Shown one piece after another: positions 59,129 to 64,000 of a stretch of DNA of 64,000 nucleotides. Where the stretch lies: the NCBI RefSeq assembly GCF_028689785.1, contig NZ_JAQVCN010000004.1:112046-176045 (forward strand). Reading direction: 5' to 3'. Made by a program: the position numbers and the translations under genes. The first letter of the stretch is position 1. Each line of letters begins with the position of its first letter. The notes beneath the pieces are model-generated. The model worked only from the letters and a program-made list of their open reading frames with translations, made no database searches and was not told where the DNA came from. This DNA is from Zoogloea sp. GTDB lineage: Bacteria > Pseudomonadota > Gammaproteobacteria > Burkholderiales > Rhodocyclaceae.

Positions 59129-61207
59129 TCAGGCCATACCGGTGGTGGCCAGGATGAGGTCGATCAGCTTGATCCCGACGAAGGGCACCAGGATTCCGCC
59201 AAGGCCATAGATGGCCAGATTGCGGCGCAGCAGCGTGGCCGCCCCGACGGGGCGGTAGGGCACGCCCTTGAGCGCCAGGGGGATCAGGAACACGATGATC
59301 AGCGCGTTGAAGATCACTGCCGAAAGGATCGCGGACCCCGGGCTGCTGAGCCCCATCACATTGAGGGCTGCAAGCTGGGGATAGGTGCCGACGAAGGCCG
59401 CCGGAATGATGGCGAAATACTTGGCGATGTCGTTGGCAATGCTGAAGGTGGTCAGCGAGCCCCGCGTCATCAGCATCTGCTTGCCAGTCTCCACCACTTC
59501 GATGAGCTTGGTGGGGTTGGAGTCCAGATCCACCATGTTGCCGGCCTCCTTGGCGGCCTGGGTGCCGGTGTTCATGGCCACCGCCACATCGGCCTGGGCC
59601 AGCGCCGGGGCATCGTTGGTGCCGTCGCCGGTCATCGCCACCAGGCGTCCTTCGGCCTGGTACTGGCGGATCAGCGCCAGCTTGGCTTCCGGTGTGGCCT
59701 CCGACAGAAAGTCGTCCACGCCGGCTTCGGCGGCGATGGCGGCGGCCGTCACGCGGTTGTCGCCCGTCACCATCACGGTCTTGATGCCCATCCGGCGCAG
59801 TTGGGCAAAGCGCTCCTTGATGCCGCCCTTGACGATGTCCTTGAGCTCGATCACCCCGAGAACGCGCCTCCCCTCGGACACCACCAGCGGCGTGCTGCCG
59901 CGGCGTGCCACCTCGTCGACCCGGGCACTGACCGAGGCCGGGAAGCTTCCCCCGAGGCTTTCAACATGGCGACGGATCGCGTCGGCGGCTCCCTTGCGGA
60001 TCTGCTTGTCGCCCAGGTCGACACCACTCATGCGCGTCTGGGCAGAGAAATGCACGAAATGAGCATCCAGGGCCTGGATGTCGCGCTCGCGCAACCTGTA
60101 CTTCTGCTTGGCGAGCACAACGATGCTGCGGCCTTCGGGTGTTTCATCGGCGAGGGAGGCCAGCTGAGCCGCATCCGCCAGGTCCGCCTCACTGATGCCA
60201 TCCGCCGGCAGAAAAGCCGAAGCCTGGCGGTTGCCGAGGGTGATCGTGCCGGTCTTGTCCATCAGCAACACATCCACGTCGCCCGCCGCCTCCACGGCCC
60301 GGCCGGAGGTGGCGATCACGTTGGCCTGCATCATGCGGCTCATGCCGGCCACGCCAATGGCCGACAGCAGGCCCGCGATGGTGGTGGGGATCAGGCATAC
60401 CAGCAAGGCCACCAGCACCGTGATACCCACCGGCTTTCCGGCCCCGGATACCTCCACGCTGAACAGGGAGAAGGGCAGCAGCGTCACGGTGACGCCCAGG
60501 AAAACGATGGTCAGGGCCACCAGCAGGATGGTCAGGGCGATCTCGTTGGGTGTCTTCTGGCGCTTGGCGTTCTCCACCATGGCGATCATGCGATCCACGA
60601 AGGTTTCGCCGGGGTTGGCGGTGACACGCACGACGATCCAGTCCGACAGCACCCGGGTGCCGCCCGTCACTGCCGAGAAGTCGCCACCCGACTCCCGGAT
60701 CACCGGGGCGGATTCTCCGGTGATGGCCGACTCGTCCACTGAGGCCACGCCCTCGATGACTTCGCCGTCGGCCGGGATCACCGATTGCCCGATGTCGCCC
60801 GCCTCGACCACCACAAGGTCACCCTTGCGCAGATCGCCGCCCTGCACCAGCTGCCACGGGGCACCGTAGTGGGGAGCCTGCAGCTTCTTGGCCCAGGTCT
60901 CCTTCTTGAGCCCGCGCAGCGACGCGGCCTGGGCCTTGCTGCGGCCCTCGGCCAGCGCTTCCGCAAAATTGGCAAAGAGCACCGTGAACCACAGCCACAC
61001 GGCGATGGCGACAACGAAGCCGGCCGGCGCTTCACCTTCGCCCCCCAACGCCTGGACAGCCAGCAGGGTGGTCAGAATGCTGCCCACGTACACCACGAAC
61101 ATCACGGGGTTGCGCCACTGCACCGCTGGGCTGAGCTTGCGGAAGGCGTCGCGCAGCGCCAGTACGACCAGGGCGGGATCAAACAGCGTAAAGGTCTTCT
61201 TGGTCAT
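59129..61207 (-). CDS. kdpB: Potassium-transporting P-type ATPase, subunit B
   Basis: A 692-residue catalytic subunit. The phosphorylated Asp is in [13 protein letters not shown]; the actuator has ITGESAPV; the P domain has [17 protein letters not shown] and [20 protein letters not shown]. Membrane segments are at ~35-75, ~220-275 and ~590-685. Length matches E. coli KdpB (682). It lies between kdpA and the frameshifted kdpC with 10-bp gaps. The subunit is intact, so the pump's state depends on kdpC. Confidence 0.97.
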   Translation of the reverse strand: MTKKTFTLFDPALVVLALRDAFRKLSPAVQWRNPVMFVVYVGSILTTLLAVQALGGEGEAPAGFVVAIAVWLWFTVLFANFAEALAEGRSKAQAASLRGLKKETWAKKLQAPHYGAPWQLVQGGDLRKGDLVVVEAGDIGQSVIPADGEVIEGVASVDESAITGESAPVIRESGGDFSAVTGGTRVLSDWIVVRVTANPGETFVDRMIAMVENAKRQKTPNEIALTILLVALTIVFLGVTVTLLPFSLFSVEVSGAGKPVGITVLVALLVCLIPTTIAGLLSAIGVAGMSRMMQANVIATSGRAVEAAGDVDVLLMDKTGTITLGNRQASAFLPADGISEADLADAAQLASLADETPEGRSIVVLAKQKYRLRERDIQALDAHFVHFSAQTRMSGVDLGDKQIRKGAADAIRRHVESLGGSFPASVSARVDEVARRGSTPLVVSEGRRVLGVIELKDIVKGGIKERFAQLRRMGIKTVMVTGDNRVTAAAIAAEAGVDDFLSEATPEAKLALIRQYQAEGRLVAMTGDGTNDAPALAQADVAVAMNTGTQAAKEAGNMVDLDSNPTKLIEVVETGKQMLMTRGSLTTFSIANDIAKYFAIIPAAFVGTYPQLAALNVMGLSSPGSAILSAVIFNALIIVFLIPLALKGVPYRPVGAATLLRRNLAIYGLGGILVPFVGIKLIDLILATTGMA

Positions 61208-61217
61208 GTCGTTCTCC

Positions 61218-62876
61218 TCAGGCCCCCATCCACAGCACCAGGTGCTCGATCACCGGCCCCAGGGCCAGCGCCGGCACGATCACGCCGAAGCGCCCGAACC
61301 ACATGGCCGCACCCAGCAGCACGTTATAGAAGGGGGTATTGGCCGACAGGCCGGCAAAGGCACTGCCGTTGTTGTTGGCCGCCGAGGTGAGGGCGTAGAG
61401 AATCTCGGAGAAACCATGGGCACCCGGATTGGCGATGCCGGCGCGGCCTGCTTCGGTCATCACCGCGATGGCCGTGCCCAGCAGCACCAGCAGGGGGGTG
61501 ACGAGAATGGCCATGGCACTCATCTTCATCTCGTGGGCCTCGATCTTCTTGCCCAGGTATTCCGGCGTGCGGCCGATCATCAGGCCGGCAATGAAGACCG
61601 CCAGGATGGCGAACACCAACATGCCGTAGAGGCCCGTACCGACGCCGCCGAACACCACTTCGCCAAGCTGCATGTTGGCCAGGGGCACCAAGCCGCCCAG
61701 CGGGGTAAATGAGTCATGCATGGCATTGACCGCACCGCAGGAGGCCGCCGTGGTGACTGTTGCGAAGAGAGCCGAGCCGGCGATGCCGAAGCGGGCCTCC
61801 TTGCCCTCCATGTTGCCGCCCGGCTGAAACGCACTGGCGCCCTGGTCCACGCCCAGCGTAGCCAGAAGCGGATTGCCCTGCTGCTCGAAGCGCATTGCCG
61901 CCCAGGCCATGAACACAAACATCAGGGTCATGGCAGTGAGCACGGCCCAGCCCTGGCGCTCGTCACCCACCATCCGCCCGAAGGAGACGCACAGGGCCGC
62001 CGGGATGAGGAAAATCGCCAGCATCTGGATGAAGTTGGTGAGCGGCGTAGGGTTCTCGAAGGGGTGGGCCGAATTGGCATTGAAGAAACCGCCACCGTTG
62101 GTGCCGAGCATCTTGATGGCTTCCTGGGACGCCACCGGCCCCATGGCAAGCGTCTGGGTGCGGGTTTCGGCGGCCGTGGTGAGGGGCAAGCCCTGGTCGT
62201 CCTTCAGGGCTTGCCCCTCCGCGTCGAGGCGTGGCGCGTCGTAAGCGGTGATTTCCACCGTAGTCACGTCGCGATAGGCATCGAAGTTCTGAATAACCCC
62301 CTGGCTGACCAGCACTACAGCCACCAAAACAGCAAGCGGCAACAGCAGGTACAAGGTGGCCCGGGTCAGATCTACCCAGGCGTTGCCTAGAGTGGCGGCG
62401 CTGTGACGGGCAATGCCGCGGATCAACGCAATCACCACGACGATGCCCGTCGCCGCGGAAAGGAAGTTCTGTACCGTCAGGCCAAGCATCTGGACCAGGT
62501 AGCCCAGGGTCGACTCGCCCGCATAGCCTTGCCAGTTGGTATTGGTCACGAAACTGATGGCCGTATTGAAGGCCGAATCCGGCGTGACGGCCCCCATCTG
62601 CTGCGGATTGAAGGGCAGCGCGGCCTGAAAACGCTGCAGGGCGTAGACCGCCACAACGCCCAGGGCATTGAACAGGAGCAGGGCCAGCGCATAGCGCAGC
62701 CCGCTCATTTCCTCTTCCGCCTTCACGCCACTCAGGCGATACAGGCTGTTCTCAAGCGGTCGCCCAAGGCGGAATCGCCCTTCCATCACAAAGGCAATGT
62801 AGTGACCGAGAGGTTTGGCCGACAGCAACAGCACGGCCAGAAAAGTCCCCAGAAGAAGCCAGGCATGGGAGGTCAT
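61218..62876 (-). CDS. kdpA: Potassium-transporting ATPase, subunit A
   Basis: A 552-residue K+-translocating subunit related to TrkH/KtrB. About ten membrane helices; selectivity-filter regions include [36 protein letters not shown] (read in parts), [20 protein letters not shown] and [15 protein letters not shown]. Length matches E. coli KdpA (557). The ATG overlaps the kdpF stop codon (ATGA), so KdpF and KdpA are co-translated. Confidence 0.97.
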   Translation of the reverse strand: MTSHAWLLLGTFLAVLLLSAKPLGHYIAFVMEGRFRLGRPLENSLYRLSGVKAEEEMSGLRYALALLLFNALGVVAVYALQRFQAALPFNPQQMGAVTPDSAFNTAISFVTNTNWQGYAGESTLGYLVQMLGLTVQNFLSAATGIVVVIALIRGIARHSAATLGNAWVDLTRATLYLLLPLAVLVAVVLVSQGVIQNFDAYRDVTTVEITAYDAPRLDAEGQALKDDQGLPLTTAAETRTQTLAMGPVASQEAIKMLGTNGGGFFNANSAHPFENPTPLTNFIQMLAIFLIPAALCVSFGRMVGDERQGWAVLTAMTLMFVFMAWAAMRFEQQGNPLLATLGVDQGASAFQPGGNMEGKEARFGIAGSALFATVTTAASCGAVNAMHDSFTPLGGLVPLANMQLGEVVFGGVGTGLYGMLVFAILAVFIAGLMIGRTPEYLGKKIEAHEMKMSAMAILVTPLLVLLGTAIAVMTEAGRAGIANPGAHGFSEILYALTSAANNNGSAFAGLSANTPFYNVLLGAAMWFGRFGVIVPALALGPVIEHLVLWMGA

Positions 62877-62965
62877 GAAAAGTCCTCCGGTTTGAAAAGC
62901 GCGGCCAGCAGATAGACGAGCAGCACGGCGGCCGAGATGGCGCCGACAACATAAGGCCAGCTCAT
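62873..62965 (-). CDS. kdpF: KdpF small membrane subunit
   Basis: A 30-residue peptide, [20 protein letters not shown] continuing [10 protein letters not shown]. One membrane helix followed by ALFKPE, the KdpF ending. KdpF stabilises the KdpABC complex. GGAGG precedes the ATG; stop and kdpA start overlap. Confidence 0.92.
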   Translation of the reverse strand: MSWPYVVGAISAAVLLVYLLAALFKPEDFS

Positions 62966-63054
62966 TTCCGGCCTCCCAGACGGTCGCATCCGACCGCGAG
63001 ACCGATCACCAGTGCCAGGAAAACGGCGGTGATGGCGAGATAAACGAGATCCAT
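62962..63054 (-). CDS. 30-residue membrane peptide upstream of kdpF
   Basis: [20 protein letters not shown] then [10 protein letters not shown]: one hydrophobic helix with a short basic tail. AGGGGAA stands 6 bp before the ATG, and its TGA overlaps the kdpF ATG, so it is the first cistron of the kdp operon. Similar leaderless small membrane ORFs precede kdpF in other betaproteobacteria as far as I recall; function unknown. Confidence 0.75.
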   Translation of the reverse strand: MDLVYLAITAVFLALVIGLAVGCDRLGGRK

Positions 63055-63080
63055 GAATTCCCCTTTCGGATCGAACTATT

Positions 63081-63108
63081 TGGCCTCTTCATGCTAGGGA
63101 AGAGGCCA
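63081..63108. promoter_or_regulatory. Inverted repeat upstream of the kdp operon
   Basis: TGGCCTCTTC (63081-63090) and GAAGAGGCCA (63099-63108) are perfect 10-bp arms around an 8-bp loop, 27 bp upstream of the first kdp cistron. It could be a transcription terminator from the right, or an operator; it does not resemble the AT-rich KdpE sites of E. coli. Confidence 0.5.
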
Positions 63109-63167
63109 TCAAAAAATTCGAAAAAGGGGAAGAAGGCGGATAAAGGACTTATAAAAACGGGCGCCGC

Positions 63168-63360
63168 CACGCGCAAATGCGGATTCGCCCGGGAACTCAT
63201 CTGGTGCCAGACCAAGATCGATCAACTCACCCACGAGCTATCGCTGCACAAGCGCTGGCGTTTCGGGGTCAAGACCGAGCGCCTACCGGTCGAGCAGGCG
63301 CAGCTGTTCGAGGAGACAGTGAAGGCCGACCCCGCGTCGATGACCGAGGAGCTCGACTAC
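63168..63360 (+). pseudogene. IS66-family transposase remnant
   Basis: About 64 codons read CGFARELIWCQTKIDQLTHE, LSLHKRWRFGVKTERLPVEQ and AQLFEETVKADPASMTEEL, the N-terminal helical region of IS66-type TnpC (KIxxLTHELALxKRWRFGxxSE). The match stops after MTEELDY; no catalytic domain, TnpA/TnpB or terminal repeat is visible. A decayed end of an insertion, not a functional element. Confidence 0.65.
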
Positions 63361-64000
63361 ACCCCCGGCATCGGAGGCCACCAGCGCCAGCTTGGCTACA
63401 CGAGATGTACTGCTCAGCGGTTTGGTGGTGACGGATGGTGCATCGCTCATTGCCGGGTTTCACCACAAAGGTTCATCACTTTGAGCGTCTTGTCACGCTC
63501 GGGAATATCGCTGGTCCTGCTGATCCGCCGGGGTTTCCAGGACACAAAGGCAAAGCGGCAGCCGTCCGGCGAGATTTGTCCGTGCTGATTCGCTTCTTCG
63601 CCCTGCACCAGGGCGGTAACCAAGTCATTCTGGGTTGGCTGCCATTGGTAAACCCCCGCTTCGGGGAAGCCGGCGCACTGGACAATGAAGCCGTCCCGCA
63701 TGGCGGTGACGCCCACGGAGCAGGAGTACTGTGGATGGGAAGTCAGAATCGGCCACAAGGGGTTAGCAATCAGAATCGGCGGCATTAATTGCGACGTGAT
63801 GGAACCGTCGTCAGGGTTGAACAGTGTCACCGGATTGATTCCCCATTGGTAACGATTGAGGAAGGGGTGGTAGCCAGGGCAATCGCACCGTTACGTCATA
63901 AACCCGAGCACCTCCGCCCGGAACTCATCGGAAGCGGAGGCGAGCAGGCGCTTGTTCTTTATTCCGGCCTTGACCGTCGAATTGAGCCGTAGGAGATTCA
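63361..64000. other. Degraded or accessory DNA with no supported gene
   Basis: No intact gene seen. A minus-strand open stretch (63447-63890) encodes a PD40/beta-propeller-like phrase (ISPDGCRFAFVSWKP) and ends LKVMNLCGETRQ, but has no convincing start or ribosome site; it may be the 3' part of a broken secreted propeller protein. A CCTCCGC/GCGGAGG stem lies near 63911-63937. Codon use here is more even than in the flanking operon. Confidence 0.4.

Noticed and set aside
63168..63360. Intact IS66 element
   Set aside because: Only the N-terminal helical part of the transposase is present, without catalytic domain, accessory ORFs or terminal repeats.
63789..63992. Open frame at the right end of the window
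   Set aside because: No domain, no ribosome site and an even codon pattern; treated as part of the degraded region.
1..64000. CRISPR arrays, tRNA, rRNA, prophage
   Set aside because: No regularly spaced repeats, cloverleaf sequences, rRNA segments or phage structural genes were seen on reading both strands; small RNAs could still be missed.

Overview
The window is GC-rich chromosomal DNA from a betaproteobacterium, most likely of the Rhodocyclales (Azoarcus/Thauera/Zoogloea/Dechloromonas-type). That placement rests on gene content and order (rsmB-DUF4390-ntrY-ntrX-trkA-trkH, hemE, priA; CHASE2/FecR signalling genes; DUF3683-type FAD/Fe-S oxidoreductase) and on protein style; no rRNA or tRNA gene is present to confirm it. 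Almost every base is coding and genes often overlap by a few bases.

Layout. 0-5 kb: SDR-DoxX fusion, DUF2269 membrane protein, a cache-HAMP-GGDEF diguanylate cyclase and an RtcB RNA ligase. 4.7-5.5 kb: a non-coding element of nested inverted repeats, flanked by a REP-like palindrome that recurs at 9.6 and 13.8 kb. 5.5-9.6 kb: cobalamin genes (cbiA/cobB, cobA and an eroded CobL-like protein with a long basic tail). 9.7-13.6 kb: a 1300-residue FAD/Fe-S oxidoreductase. 13.8-15.8 kb: divergent ridA-like and ilvA. 16.1-28.1 kb: a long + strand run (tam, sirtuin, speE, rsmB, DUF4390, ntrYX, trkAH, hemE), with two consensus parS centromere sites around the start of speE. 28.1-28.5 kb: an AT-rich gap with DnaA-box-like sequences before priA. 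30.8-34.6 kb: a small Ala/Lys-rich exported protein, a di-heme cytochrome c peroxidase, a Fur-family regulator, and a DUF2325 gene pair behind two Fur-box-like palindromes. 34.6-51 kb: MFS transporter, a CheY/CheC/diguanylate-cyclase operon, nitronate monooxygenase, AsmA, a CHASE2 kinase/FecR-LysM/response-regulator set divided by mscL, a metallo-hydrolase, pyrE, xth and a predicted outer-membrane protein.

51-63 kb: an expanded Kdp potassium-uptake locus, all on the minus strand. In transcription order it reads 30-aa membrane peptide, kdpF, kdpA, kdpB, kdpC (frameshifted), TorF-type porin, an EIIA-Ntr-like PTS protein, a miniature acetylglutamate-kinase-like protein that lacks its catalytic residues, a protein of about 103 residues, a 65-aa zinc-ribbon-like protein, a large CorA-like membrane protein, kdpD and kdpE. 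The six genes between kdpC and kdpD are tightly packed and are the best candidate here for an undescribed regulatory module. EIIA-Ntr is known in E. coli to bind KdpD and TrkA, and trkAH lies in the same window.

63.1-64 kb: degraded DNA with an IS66-type transposase remnant.
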